A stretch of DNA of 64,000 nucleotides from assembly GCA_017558555.1 (NCBI GenBank), contig JAFYUJ010000089.1, positions 1-64,000 of the forward strand, written 5' to 3'. Under the pieces are notes generated by a model, which worked only from the letters and a program-made list of their open reading frames with translations, was not told the origin of the DNA and made no database searches. Position numbers and translations under genes: made by a program. Positions within the stretch are counted from its first letter, which is position 1. Each line of letters begins with the position of its first letter. This DNA is from Akkermansia sp. (GTDB lineage: Bacteria; Verrucomicrobiota; Verrucomicrobiia; Verrucomicrobiales; Akkermansiaceae). Shown here one piece after another: positions 28,607 through 36,717 of the stretch.

Positions 28607-29539
28607 ATGCGTCTTCGTAACCTTCTCTGCTCCGCACTCGCCCTTTGCTGCACCCCTGCCCTCTGGGCAGAACAATTCTATCAAGTATGGGCTCCAGGTG
28701 TTTCTGAGGAAGGGGGATGGTACGACTACAATAAAACAACCATCAATGAAGGATACAGAGCCGACACAGGCATGTGCTGGGCCTATTCTGCCAGCAATGT
28801 CATTGCTTGGTGGCAAAATCACAATGCAGACACCCTCACGGCCAACGGCATTACCGCTCCACAAAACGAACAAATCGTAAACACCTTTGTCGGGGTCTAC
28901 AAAAACATCGGCTTCTGGCCCAGCGCTGCTTATGAGTGGTGGATTAAAGGCACGGGTGATTTGGTAACAGGCAACGTCAACGAGTACGGTTTCTCCAATT
29001 ACGTAGACTGGGAAACCATCGAACCAAAGGATAAAGACACCTCCGCAGTAGAAATGGAGCTGGGGCTCACTGGATTTAATATCAACACCCTGGCAAGTGG
29101 CGGCATTTTAAAAGACGCCTACAAAGACAGCATGACCATCATATTCGGAGTAAACTACAACAACAATCCTTTTGCTTTTGCAGAAGCAATCATTCAGGCT
29201 ATTAAAGATGGCTACGCGCTCAGCTTGTCTGTCGACCAGGCACACGCCTACACCCTCTGGGGCGTTGAGTACAAAGAAACGGACCAAGGCTTAATGATTA
29301 CAAAGGCATGGATTACCGATTCCGATGACCTCAACAACACCGGAAGTGGACTTGTCCCGAAAGATGTGGCTTATCAAGTCAAAGAAGGCACCCCAGGTCT
29401 ATACTTCGCCGAAAACGCCGGCGCTGTATGGGCAAACCTCGCAGGTATCCGCACGACACAAATCATGCCTGAACCCAGCACATCCATCCTTACGCTCATG
29501 GCTCTGGCCGGCCTGGCGCTGCGCCGCCGCCGAAGCTGA
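28607..29539 (+). CDS. IdeS/Mac-family (C66-like) cysteine protease with PEP-CTERM anchor
   Basis: 310 aa. Signal peptide (residues 1-21, PALWA). The mature part aligns by eye with streptococcal IdeS/Mac: VWAPGVSEEGGWYDYNKT matches the IdeS start VW..GV....GWYD..KT, and TGMCWAYSASNVIAWWQ matches the catalytic LCGAATAGNMLHWW segment. YALSLSVDQAHAYTLWGVEY and AWITDSDD match the His and Asp segments. Predicted catalytic residues: Lys43 (oxyanion), Cys57, His213, Asp238 and Asp240. The C-terminus is a PEP-CTERM signal (MPEPSTS, hydrophobic helix, RRRRS), so the enzyme should be sorted to the surface by exosortase. IdeS cuts IgG in the hinge; whether this one cuts an immunoglobulin, mucin or another protein is unknown. 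Monocistronic, divergent from the ankyrin gene. Confidence 0.82.
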   Translation: MRLRNLLCSALALCCTPALWAEQFYQVWAPGVSEEGGWYDYNKTTINEGYRADTGMCWAYSASNVIAWWQNHNADTLTANGITAPQNEQIVNTFVGVYKNIGFWPSAAYEWWIKGTGDLVTGNVNEYGFSNYVDWETIEPKDKDTSAVEMELGLTGFNINTLASGGILKDAYKDSMTIIFGVNYNNNPFAFAEAIIQAIKDGYALSLSVDQAHAYTLWGVEYKETDQGLMITKAWITDSDDLNNTGSGLVPKDVAYQVKEGTPGLYFAENAGAVWANLAGIRTTQIMPEPSTSILTLMALAGLALRRRRS

Positions 29540-29562
29540 AGCCCCTTCTCCGCTGCCATGAG

Positions 29563-29585
29563 GAGCATCGTTATCGTTGCTCTTT
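29563..29585. terminator. Weak terminator hairpin between convergent genes
   Basis: An imperfect inverted repeat (29563-29570 with 29575-29582, one mismatch, TTAT loop) followed by TTTC on the plus strand. It overlaps the end of the minus-strand deacetylase gene. Weak, but the only candidate after the IdeS-like gene. Confidence 0.35.
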
Positions 29586-30278
29586 CAAATCGTATAATAC
29601 GCCGCCACGATATGGTATAAGCTTACCTTTCCTCTGCATTTCGTGCAATGAAACAAAACTGTATCCCTGCTGATACAGCACGGGAAGAGCCAACTCCAAA
29701 GCCTCGACCGTGCGATGGGAAGCATCGTGAAGACAAACAATAGCTCCGGGCTTGATGAATTGACAGAAAAAATCTGCCATCGTTGATGCCGAGATATTTG
29801 TCCAATCCATGGGCGTGATATTAGCCTGCACAATAAGTTGGCGGCAACAAAGCCAGATAATCAACGATTGCCACTGGGTAAATCGGTGACCGGGTGGGCG
29901 CAAAAACTTCACTTTCTCACCCGTGAGCTGCTCCAGAATATCATTCGTTTTGCGGATTTGGCGCAGCATTTCTCGCGTAGTAATCTGATTATACAGCGGG
30001 TGATCATAACTATGATTGCACACACTACACCCCGCTGCGTGCGCGTATTTCACGATATCCGGATACTGCTCTGCATGATTTCCCTGAAAGAAAAAACTGG
30101 CATGCCCCTGATACGTGGCAAATAAATCAACCAATCGGCGAGTTGTGTCGGGCGAAGGGCCATCATCAAAGGTAAAAGCCACCAACTTTTCGCTCACCTT
30201 CGCAGAAAAAACATGATTTCTCAATATAAAACGTGAAAGAATCTGCTTTGTTCGGATTTTTTCTATGATTTTTATCAT
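29571..30278 (-). CDS. NodB-type polysaccharide deacetylase
   Basis: 235 aa. NodB catalytic motifs in order: FTFDDGPSPDT (catalytic base and metal Asp), NHSYDHPLYN (metal His pair, HxxxH), FLRPPGHRF (groove wall), and VCLHDASHRTVEAL (catalytic His). Metal-dependent removal of acetyl groups from GlcNAc-type polymers (peptidoglycan, exopolysaccharide or chitooligosaccharides). No signal peptide is seen, only a basic N-terminus (KIIEKIRTKQILSRFILR), so it is cytoplasmic or membrane-associated unless the start is wrong. The gene is A+T-richer than its neighbours, hinting at acquisition by transfer. The CE4 family assignment is solid; the substrate is not known. Confidence 0.87.
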   Translation of the reverse strand: MIKIIEKIRTKQILSRFILRNHVFSAKVSEKLVAFTFDDGPSPDTTRRLVDLFATYQGHASFFFQGNHAEQYPDIVKYAHAAGCSVCNHSYDHPLYNQITTREMLRQIRKTNDILEQLTGEKVKFLRPPGHRFTQWQSLIIWLCCRQLIVQANITPMDWTNISASTMADFFCQFIKPGAIVCLHDASHRTVEALELALPVLYQQGYSFVSLHEMQRKGKLIPYRGGVLYDLKEQR

Positions 30279-30373
30279 GAGCGTATATAGAAAGCAATGC
30301 TAACTACATGAGTCAGTTTCCATTACCAAGACGCGGTTATTGTATCATATTTTCCGCATATTGTACAGTTTTT

Positions 30374-30859
30374 TTACTGACTTCTCACTTTCCGTTGCAG
30401 AATGAGAACCAATGCATCACCCCACTCGCCACTGGATGATGAGATAGAGGTCATCTGGCAGCTGTGCACATGCCAGCCTTGACGGGAATATGTGTTGAGT
30501 GCATAGGTGAGCGCGTCCGCGTCGAAGCGACCCTCAGCACACACATCTTGCAAGTTAAGCACCTTGTATTCCAATGACAGAGAATCATTCGCCGATACCT
30601 TGTCGGAAGTCTGAGGCACAACCTTGCCGGGCGAAGTTTTTGGCACGCTATGCTTCAGCAGAGAGTGCTCCGGTGCTGTGAGAACCAATTTACGGCCAGT
30701 GCTACTGCGAGCCTGCGCCACCGTCAGCACCTGATTGCTTGTGGCATCGGCCAGCAAACGCTCATCTGTTACACCGGGTTTGGCAAGGATGGCGAACAAA
30801 GGCCATGCCTGCTGACTCCAAGTGTTACTGTCGGGGTTCCAAAGATAATAACTTTTCAT
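30374..30859 (-). CDS. Protein with GYF-like and DUF4177-like domains, unknown
   Basis: 161 aa from ATG 30859 (an ATG at 30889 is upstream of a strong hairpin). The N-terminus (YYLWNPDSNTWSQQAWP, then LAKPGVTDERLLADA) resembles the GYF_2 domain found in many Verrucomicrobiota/Planctomycetota proteins. The C-terminus (LEYKVLNLQDV, then RQGWHVHSC, then ALVLILQRKV) resembles DUF4177. Both are small binding modules of unknown partner. No signal peptide or membrane segment. A perfect 11-bp hairpin lies directly upstream of the start codon. Function not known. Confidence 0.65.
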   Translation of the reverse strand: MKSYYLWNPDSNTWSQQAWPLFAILAKPGVTDERLLADATSNQVLTVAQARSSTGRKLVLTAPEHSLLKHSVPKTSPGKVVPQTSDKVSANDSLSLEYKVLNLQDVCAEGRFDADALTYALNTYSRQGWHVHSCQMTSISSSSGEWGDALVLILQRKVRSQ

Positions 30860-30862
30860 AGA

Positions 30863-30890
30863 AATGAGATTGCTGCAACGCAATCTCATT
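30863..30890 (-). promoter_or_regulatory. Perfect hairpin abutting the start codon of the GYF/DUF4177-like gene
   Basis: Positions 30863-30873 and 30880-30890 are an exact 11-bp inverted repeat with a 6-nt loop. On the minus strand it ends 3 nt before ATG 30859, where the ribosome would bind. It could limit translation or be a binding site for a protein; there is no T-run, so it is not a terminator. Confidence 0.45.
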
Positions 30891-30948
30891 CTTCATCTAC
30901 CAGAAAGACTATGCAAGATTGTTCTCAAACTATTAGAAAAGCATCATG

Positions 30949-30985
30949 CAACATCCCCGACAAGCTTCATTTGCCGGGGATGTTG
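30949..30985 (-). terminator. Terminator after the aldose epimerase gene
   Basis: A perfect 11-bp stem (30949-30959 with 30975-30985), extendable inward past one mismatch, G+C-rich. It lies 14 bp downstream of the galM stop; on the minus strand a TTTTC stretch follows a few bases later. Confidence 0.65.
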
Positions 30986-30998
30986 TCATCCAGCCAGA

Positions 30999-31943
30999 TT
31001 ATTGGATGGTCCACCGAATGGAGCGCCGGTAAGTCTCGCCGGGTTTGAGTTCGATGGAGGGGAAATGAGGGTGGTGGGGGGAGTCCGGGAAGTGTTGCGC
31101 TTCCAGCGCGACGCCACCGCGTTTCAGGGGGAGGTAATCGCCGGTGTATACCTGCAAACCGGGAGCATCTGTGGTGAGCGTGAGGGTGCGGGTTCCATCA
31201 GAGAGGACGGCAGCGCACTTTTCACCGGGAGTGGCGGGGAGGACGTAGTTGTCATCATAGCCACCGGAGATGGCTGCAGCGGCATTGCGCTCGCCAAGAA
31301 TGGCAGGAGCAGTAAGGTCATACAAGGTGCCAGCCACAGGCGCAATGACACCGGTGGGGATGTTTGCCACCATAGGTGTGTAGGCCGAGGAGTTCACCTG
31401 GAGCTGGTGATCATCCATCGTTCCGGTACCGGAAAGGTTCCAGTATGCGTGATTGGTAAGATTGAGCAGCGTGGGAGCGCTGGTAGTGGCTTCCATTTGC
31501 AAGCTGAGGGTGGAGCCCTCCAGTGTGTAGATTGCCTTCACACGAACCTCTCCGGGGTATCCTTCATCGCCGTCAGGGGAGATGAGGGTGAGAATCACGC
31601 GCGTTGGGGTATAGTCCTCCACGCTCCAGAGCACATCACTGAACCCGAGAAGCCCACCATGCAGGTGGTTGGGGCCGTTGTTGACAGCAAGAGCGTATTC
31701 CCTGCCCCCCAAAACGAAGCTACCACCGGCAATACGATTGGCTACGCGACCACAGATGGCGCCGCAGTAGCAAGTATCCGTCTTGAGCTCCTCAGGCGTC
31801 TTGGGTCCGTACAAACAATCAACCCCCTGGTGCACCACAGAGAGTACGCGAGCACCGTAGTTGGTGATAAGGACTGAGAGTTCGGACGAAACGAGGGAGA
31901 AGGTGATAACACCTTCTCCCCAGTTGTTGGTTCCATTCTGCAT
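30999..31943 (-). CDS. galM: Aldose 1-epimerase
   Basis: 314 aa, slightly shorter than typical GalM (about 340). VLITNYGARVLSV at the N-terminus, GRVANRIAGGSF (about 78), NHLHGGLLGF (first catalytic-site His), LLNLTNHAYWNLSG (second His, catalytic acid side), and VALEAQHFPDSPHHP (catalytic Glu) are all present. Interconverts alpha and beta anomers of galactose/glucose in the cytoplasm, feeding sugar catabolism; no signal peptide. Not in an operon with sugar genes: a terminator lies downstream and a separate lipoprotein gene upstream (28 bp away). Confidence 0.92.
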   Translation of the reverse strand: MQNGTNNWGEGVITFSLVSSELSVLITNYGARVLSVVHQGVDCLYGPKTPEELKTDTCYCGAICGRVANRIAGGSFVLGGREYALAVNNGPNHLHGGLLGFSDVLWSVEDYTPTRVILTLISPDGDEGYPGEVRVKAIYTLEGSTLSLQMEATTSAPTLLNLTNHAYWNLSGTGTMDDHQLQVNSSAYTPMVANIPTGVIAPVAGTLYDLTAPAILGERNAAAAISGGYDDNYVLPATPGEKCAAVLSDGTRTLTLTTDAPGLQVYTGDYLPLKRGGVALEAQHFPDSPHHPHFPSIELKPGETYRRSIRWTIQ

Positions 31944-31971
31944 ATAAGACAGATTGGATGAATGTTAAAGA

Positions 31972-32454
31972 TTAATAGCCATCCGGAACGAACTTGCTAC
32001 CGGCACCACCGTACTGCAAAGAACCGTGGGTACCAACGGGAATGGGCCCCAACTGTTCGTAGATGGGCTGAGTGACGCGATACTGAGCCTTGGAGCCATC
32101 AGCCTGAATGACGAGTTCCTGAGCATCGGACTGGTTAGCATATTTACCCACACCACGTCCGGCCATGGCACCGAGGACACCGAAACCAACGGCGGACACA
32201 ACCTGGCCGGAACCTTTACCCAGCAAAGAGCCGGCGCCGGCACCAAGAGCAGCACCGATACCGGTACCAAGGTTCTTATCGGTAGAAGAGGCATCTGCAC
32301 GCACCGTGCGGGCGGAGATAACCGTACCGGGAATCACCTGAGCCACGGAGCCGATTTCATTTGCACCAACAGCATTGAAATTGGCGAGATTGGCGCAGGA
32401 GGGCACGAGCACAACGCTGAGTGCCAACAGGGAGGTAATGATGTTTTTTTTCAT
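31972..32454 (-). CDS. Glycine-zipper lipoprotein (SlyB/PcP-like)
   Basis: 160 aa. The signal peptide ends in a lipobox (LVPSC, Cys20). VIPGTVISARTVRADA is the conserved start of the outer membrane lipoprotein PcP/SlyB type. A glycine zipper follows (GIGAALGAGAGSLLGKGSG, then GFGVLGAMAGRGVGKYA), probably a helical hairpin in the outer membrane. The C-terminal part (QELVIQADGSKAQYRVTQP) matches the family. Likely an envelope stability or stress lipoprotein of the outer membrane. Single gene or linked to galM 28 bp downstream. Confidence 0.8.
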   Translation of the reverse strand: MKKNIITSLLALSVVLVPSCANLANFNAVGANEIGSVAQVIPGTVISARTVRADASSTDKNLGTGIGAALGAGAGSLLGKGSGQVVSAVGFGVLGAMAGRGVGKYANQSDAQELVIQADGSKAQYRVTQPIYEQLGPIPVGTHGSLQYGGAGSKFVPDGY

Positions 32455-32542
32455 GATATATGTGTTTGGTTAGAAGATTTGCGATATCCTGACAGGCTTG
32501 CGACCAGCCCTTCTTTAGAACAGGCGCATGAGATGGAGATAT

Positions 32543-32980
32543 TTATTTACGACATTCCCAGGAAACGACTTTATTATTTTCAAAGAGGACAGTTGCGGCC
32601 GTGCGCGGCACATAAACTGTGGTGGGGCCATAGACGGCAGGGTCGTACCACCCATACGGGGTCCAATAAACCGGGCCCATAGAGGGTGCCGTCATAACAG
32701 GCTGCTGGTACGTATAGACCCAACGGACAAGATTCTTGCCATTTTGCTGGCCAACGTAAGGCTCATTATTGGGAGCCCCCCAAGCCAGGAAAACAGCATC
32801 CTGTGACATACCTTCGCTGATACGCCCTTGCTGAACCAGCGCTTGCTGTTGAGCAGGTAAGGACTGGAACATGACGGGATTTTCAGCGATACGAGAAGCG
32901 GGAGTGGCAGACTGGCAGGCGGCAAGGGAGAGAACAAGCACCGCAGCCGCGATGTACCCGAGAACCTTTCTTTCAGACAT
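32543..32980 (-). CDS. Lipoprotein with a SmpA/OmlA-like domain, unknown
   Basis: 145 aa from ATG 32980 (GAGAG 7 nt upstream; ATG 32989 possible). Lipobox LSLAAC with Cys near residue 19. The segment LVQQGRISEGMSQDAVFLAWGAPN has the G(M)SxxxVxxxWGxP pattern of SmpA/OmlA (BamE-like) folds; the last part is Tyr/Pro-rich (YWTPYGWYDPAVYGPT). Probably anchored to an envelope membrane and involved in envelope upkeep, but the specific role is not known. Divergent from the gene at 33063. Confidence 0.7.
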   Translation of the reverse strand: MSERKVLGYIAAAVLVLSLAACQSATPASRIAENPVMFQSLPAQQQALVQQGRISEGMSQDAVFLAWGAPNNEPYVGQQNGKNLVRWVYTYQQPVMTAPSMGPVYWTPYGWYDPAVYGPTTVYVPRTAATVLFENNKVVSWECRK

Positions 32981-33062
32981 AACTCTCATCTGTGCATGAC
33001 AATACCATCTCATTTCTTGCTTGCCAAGAAAAAAAAATAATGATAGATTGAAGGGCACAGAC

Positions 33063-33827
33063 ATGAAAGCATTTTCTCCCATTTTTGCCATGTTGGCCGC
33101 ACCTGCCATGCTGAGCATCGCCGTGTGTGCCGAGAGTCCCGGAGCCCTCGAGGGCTATCTTCCCACCAACGGCACCTTGAAGCAGGGTGCTGCCGTGCGC
33201 CCCGTATTCACCAAAGAGTTTGCCGAATTGCAGCGTTCCTTTGTGACCAAACTTGCAGCTCAGAGCGAGGAGAAGCGCAAGGCCTTCCTGGAGGGGCTGG
33301 ACCCCAACGCCGTGCCTGATTACGATGCCGACATCTGGCCGGATAAGGCAGAGTATGACAAATTTGTGGCAGAATGGAAGAAATCCGTCATCCAGCCGGT
33401 GACGGAAGTGGCCGTGGGTCTGCAATCCGCCGGCAAGGGTGAGTGGAAGATTCTCTCCGCCACGGTGGATGCCCGCACCCGCCGCACAGTTCCGCTGACT
33501 ATCAGCGCCCTGAAGTATGATGCTTCCAAAAACGTGTGGATTTCCAACAACGGAGAACTGAGCGCAACGAAATACAGCTCCACGGATGCCAACATTTATG
33601 GTGCCCAGACCGGCACAGAATGGAATCTGGCCAAGGAGGACGCACTCTCCCGCACCCGAGAGGTAGTGCGCGTGACAAAAACCACCGATGGCAAGTTTGT
33701 GTACGTGTCCTACTCCTTCACGGAGCAGTCTGCCATTACCGGTGCCAGCATTGCGCAGGGTTCCTACGTGCTGCAATTCCCCATCGTAACCGCAGCTGCC
33801 AACATGGGCACTCCCGGGCGCAGATAA
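33063..33827 (+). CDS. Secreted protein of unknown function
   Basis: 254 aa from ATG 33063, which has AAGGG 8 nt upstream. Signal peptide with cleavage near SIAVCAES (residue 22). The mature protein has a helical first part (FTKEFAELQRSFVTKLAAQS, then EYDKFVAEWKKSVIQPV) and a beta-rich second part ending in FVYVSYSFTEQSAI and YVLQFPIV. No family recognised. Stands alone: hairpins at 33840-33857 and 33892-33926 separate it from rsmD. Confidence 0.7.
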   Translation: MKAFSPIFAMLAAPAMLSIAVCAESPGALEGYLPTNGTLKQGAAVRPVFTKEFAELQRSFVTKLAAQSEEKRKAFLEGLDPNAVPDYDADIWPDKAEYDKFVAEWKKSVIQPVTEVAVGLQSAGKGEWKILSATVDARTRRTVPLTISALKYDASKNVWISNNGELSATKYSSTDANIYGAQTGTEWNLAKEDALSRTREVVRVTKTTDGKFVYVSYSFTEQSAITGASIAQGSYVLQFPIVTAAANMGTPGRR

Positions 33828-33891
33828 ACCTGTTCTCAAGCCTGCACAGAAGCAGGCGGTGAGACATTCAACCTTTACCACAAGCGGGAGT

Positions 33892-33926
33892 TCGATTACC
33901 ACAGCGAGCTCCCGCTTCTTTCTTTT
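33892..33926 (+). terminator. Terminator immediately before rsmD
   Basis: A perfect 9-bp G+C-rich stem (33892-33900 with 33909-33917) followed by CTTTCTTTT. The T-rich end stops 2 nt before the rsmD start codon, so it both ends the upstream gene and occupies the rsmD leader. A second small hairpin (33840-33845 with 33852-33857) lies just after the upstream stop. Confidence 0.7.
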
Positions 33927-33928
33927 CC

Positions 33929-34492
33929 ATGAGAATCATAGCAGGCAAGGCCAAGGGCTACAACATCAAAGTGCCGCAGGGTGAGGTTCGCCCCACCCAA
34001 GACCGCGTGCGCGAAGCTCTCTTCAACATTCTGGGGAATCTGGTGGAAAACGCCAGCATTCTTGACTTGTTCTGTGGCTCCGGCTCAGTGGGGCTGGAAG
34101 CGCTGAGCCGCGGAGCAGCTCGCGTGCGCATGGTAGATGCCTCGCACGCCTCATGCACCATGGCCAGGCAGAATATGGAGCGCAGCAAACTGACAGGCGG
34201 CAGCGTGGTGCAGAGTGATTGCCTGCAATTTGTGCGCCGGGATGCCGGTCAATACGACATTATTTTTGCAGACCCTCCCTACTGCAAAGCAGCAGGTGAT
34301 CGAGACATGATAGCAGAGCTGATGACAGACCGTCTGCACGAGCTGATGGCACCGGGAGCCTACTTCATTGCAGAAGCGCAGCTGGGCTACGGCGTGGGCG
34401 ATGCACACACGCGCGACTTTCCCGGCTGGAAGCTTGTGGATGAACGCACTTACGGCAAAAATACGATACTTTTCTACCAAACAGACGTATGA
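33929..34492 (+). CDS. rsmD: 16S rRNA (guanine966-N2)-methyltransferase
   Basis: 187 aa, the usual length. MRIIAGKAKGYNIKVP and VRPTQDRVREALFNIL are the RsmD start; ILDLFCGSGSVGLEALSRGA binds S-adenosylmethionine; IIFADPPYCK holds the catalytic DPPY motif. Methylates G966 of 16S rRNA in the 30S subunit. Its stop overlaps the waaA start (ATGA), so the two are translationally coupled. There is no recognisable ribosome-binding site, as the space is taken by a terminator T-tract. Confidence 0.93.
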   Translation: MRIIAGKAKGYNIKVPQGEVRPTQDRVREALFNILGNLVENASILDLFCGSGSVGLEALSRGAARVRMVDASHASCTMARQNMERSKLTGGSVVQSDCLQFVRRDAGQYDIIFADPPYCKAAGDRDMIAELMTDRLHELMAPGAYFIAEAQLGYGVGDAHTRDFPGWKLVDERTYGKNTILFYQTDV

Positions 34493-35769
34493 AACGCTTT
34501 ATCTTTCTTCTCATCTACAACCTGATTTTTCCGGTTTTTCTCCTGCTCTCTCTGCCGGGATACCTCATCAAGATGAAGCGGCGTGGCGGCTTCGGCACTG
34601 GGTTGCTGGAGCGATTTGGCATCTACCGATGCCCGGCTGCGTCCGAACCCAAAGGCGGTCTGTATGTGCATGCCGTAAGCGTGGGCGAAGTATTTATTGC
34701 GTTAAAATTCATCCGCGAATGGGTGAAAACACATCCGGAACCGGTGATATTGGCAACATCTACAGCGACAGGACACCAGGTGGTAGTGGATGCCGCTCTG
34801 CCCGGCGTGCGCCCACTGTACTCTCCGTTGGATGTACCGGGTCTTTCCGGCAGGTGTTTGTCTCGCTTTGAACCGAAAGCCGTGGTGCTGATAGAGGCTG
34901 AGCTGTGGCCCAATTTTGCAGAAGTGTGCCACCGCCGAAAGATACCGATGCTGATGCTCAATGCGCGTCTTTCCCCCCGCAGCGAGGGTCGCTACAAGAA
35001 GGTACGCGGCATTACTTCCTTGCTTTTCTCCAGGCTGACAGCACTGGCGGCCCAAAACGAAAATGATGCGGAGCGTTTTGCCGGCATCGGGGTGAATAAA
35101 GATATCATCCGCGTGACGGGCAGCATCAAGTTCGATGTGATGGGAGATAAGCCTGCGGCTAAGCGTGCGGATTTTCAACAAATTCTGGATACACTGCGCG
35201 GAGGCAAACCCGTGGTCCTGGCTGCCTCTACCCACGCCGGAGAAGAGGCCGAGCTGGCCATGGCTATGCGAGAGGCCGGAACATTCCCGCTGATTGTGCC
35301 ACGCCATGCAGAGCGACGCGCCGAGGTGGTGAAAGACTTGCAGGCTGTAGGGTTCAATCCCATCCTGCGCACCGCCGGGGAGTTGCCCACAGATATCCCT
35401 GATGACGTGTGCTACATTGCCGATACAACAGGAGAGCTGAGGGATTGGACCGCTCTGGCGGACGTGGCCATCATCGGCAAGAGTTTCCTGGCGAGGGGAG
35501 GCCAAAACCCCGTAGAGGCCATTGCAGCCAAAGTGCCGGTGGTCGTAGGACCTGATATGACGAATTTTGCAGACTTGGTAACACTGCTGCGGCAAGATAA
35601 AGCCATTTGGCGATGTGCTGCCGATAAGTTAACCCACACAATCAATAAGATATTGAGCAACGGTGACGAGCGCACAGCAAGAACAGAACGAGCCTATGCT
35701 GCACTGAAATCACACTCCGGCGCAACGCAACGCAGCGTGCAATTGGTACACAGCTACTTCGAAAGCTGA
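34489..35769 (+). CDS. waaA: 3-deoxy-D-manno-octulosonic acid (Kdo) transferase
   Basis: 426 aa, the normal WaaA length. An N-terminal membrane anchor (IFLLIYNLIFPVFLLLSLPG) is followed by GFGTGLLERFGIY, LYVHAVSVGEVFIALKFI (VSxGE, catalytic Glu), TSTATGHQ, EAELWPNF and NARLS. The C-terminal Rossmann half has VTGSIKFD, LAASTHAGEE and GGQNPVEAIAAKVPVVVGP. Adds Kdo from CMP-Kdo to lipid A precursor at the inner face of the cytoplasmic membrane. Its presence shows the organism makes Kdo-containing LPS or LOS. Overlaps rsmD by 4 bp. Confidence 0.93.
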   Translation: MKRFIFLLIYNLIFPVFLLLSLPGYLIKMKRRGGFGTGLLERFGIYRCPAASEPKGGLYVHAVSVGEVFIALKFIREWVKTHPEPVILATSTATGHQVVVDAALPGVRPLYSPLDVPGLSGRCLSRFEPKAVVLIEAELWPNFAEVCHRRKIPMLMLNARLSPRSEGRYKKVRGITSLLFSRLTALAAQNENDAERFAGIGVNKDIIRVTGSIKFDVMGDKPAAKRADFQQILDTLRGGKPVVLAASTHAGEEAELAMAMREAGTFPLIVPRHAERRAEVVKDLQAVGFNPILRTAGELPTDIPDDVCYIADTTGELRDWTALADVAIIGKSFLARGGQNPVEAIAAKVPVVVGPDMTNFADLVTLLRQDKAIWRCAADKLTHTINKILSNGDERTARTERAYAALKSHSGATQRSVQLVHSYFES

Positions 35770-35810
35770 CCCAAGGGGAGCCAAGGCCAAATGGCTGCAT
35801 GCTTCTGAAC

Positions 35811-35836
35811 CATGCCGAGGGGTCGCCCTCGGCATG
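35811..35836. terminator. Bidirectional terminator between waaA and gluQ
   Basis: A perfect 11-bp stem (35811-35821 with 35826-35836) with a GTCG tetraloop between two convergent genes. No long T-run on either side, but the stem is strong enough to serve both. Confidence 0.6.
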
Positions 35837-35838
35837 TC

Positions 35839-36717
35839 TCATATCTGCCAGATGCCGCCTTGCTGCAAAGCGCTCAGCAGTGACAGCCGAATCATATCGG
35901 GGGTGTACCCGGCCTGGCGCAGAGAAAGAAGAGAGCGGGCGCCATCTCGCTTCGCCAAACGCTTGCCAAAGTTATCACGCAGAAGAGCATGGTGGCAATA
36001 AATGGGGCTGGGAAGCCCCAATACAGATTGCAGAGCGCGATGAATATGAGTCGCCTCGAAGAGGTCTTCACCGCGAGAAACCACGTTAACCCCCTGCTCC
36101 GCATCGTCAATCACCACAGATAAGTGATAGCTGGAGGGCATATCCTTGCGGGCCAGCACCACATCTCCCCACATAGTAGGCACGCAGCGCTGCACGCCAC
36201 GGCGCAGGTCTTCCCAGCATGGGCACCCCACCCAATCCTGCACTCGCTCCATGTTGATACGCCAGGCATGCGGAATACCGGCGGCCATTTTTTCTTCGAT
36301 TTGCTCCGGGGTGAGGTGGCGGCACGTGCCCGGGTACAAATATCCCAGAGCCGAGTGGGGCGCACGCCCCATTTCTGCAATCTGGGCTTTGATTTCACCT
36401 CGGGTGCAAAAGCATGGATAAAGGAGGCCCAAGCTGCGCAACTGCTCCAACGCGCGGGCATATACCTCCCAGCGTTGGCTCTGCACCATCACCTCGCCAT
36501 CAAACTCAATTCCCAGCCAAGCCAGGTCTTCATACATGAGCTCCACCCACTGCGCCGAGCAGGTACGCTGGTCGATATCCTCAATGCGCAGCAAACAGCG
36601 ACCGCCATTGACATCTGCCAAATGGCGAGCTTGCAACGCAGCCAACACATGCCCCACGTGCATGGGACCACTGGGCGACGGGGCAAAACGTGTGGTTATC
36701 TCCCTGAACGGAGGCAT
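35839..36717 (-). CDS. gluQ: Glutamyl-Q tRNA(Asp) synthetase
   Basis: 292 aa, a size typical of GluQRS and much shorter than GltX. TRFAPSPSGPMHVGHVLAAL holds the class I HIGH-type motif, LLRIEDIDQRTC follows, and the zinc-binding cysteines are in YPCFCTRGEIK and YPGTCRHL. GKRLAKRDGARSL is the KMSKS-like motif. No anticodon-binding domain. Attaches glutamate to queuosine at position 34 of tRNA-Asp. ATG 36717 overlaps the stop of the upstream gene (TGATG), so it is coupled to the secreted protein 36717-38654. Confidence 0.9.
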   Translation of the reverse strand: MPPFREITTRFAPSPSGPMHVGHVLAALQARHLADVNGGRCLLRIEDIDQRTCSAQWVELMYEDLAWLGIEFDGEVMVQSQRWEVYARALEQLRSLGLLYPCFCTRGEIKAQIAEMGRAPHSALGYLYPGTCRHLTPEQIEEKMAAGIPHAWRINMERVQDWVGCPCWEDLRRGVQRCVPTMWGDVVLARKDMPSSYHLSVVIDDAEQGVNVVSRGEDLFEATHIHRALQSVLGLPSPIYCHHALLRDNFGKRLAKRDGARSLLSLRQAGYTPDMIRLSLLSALQQGGIWQI

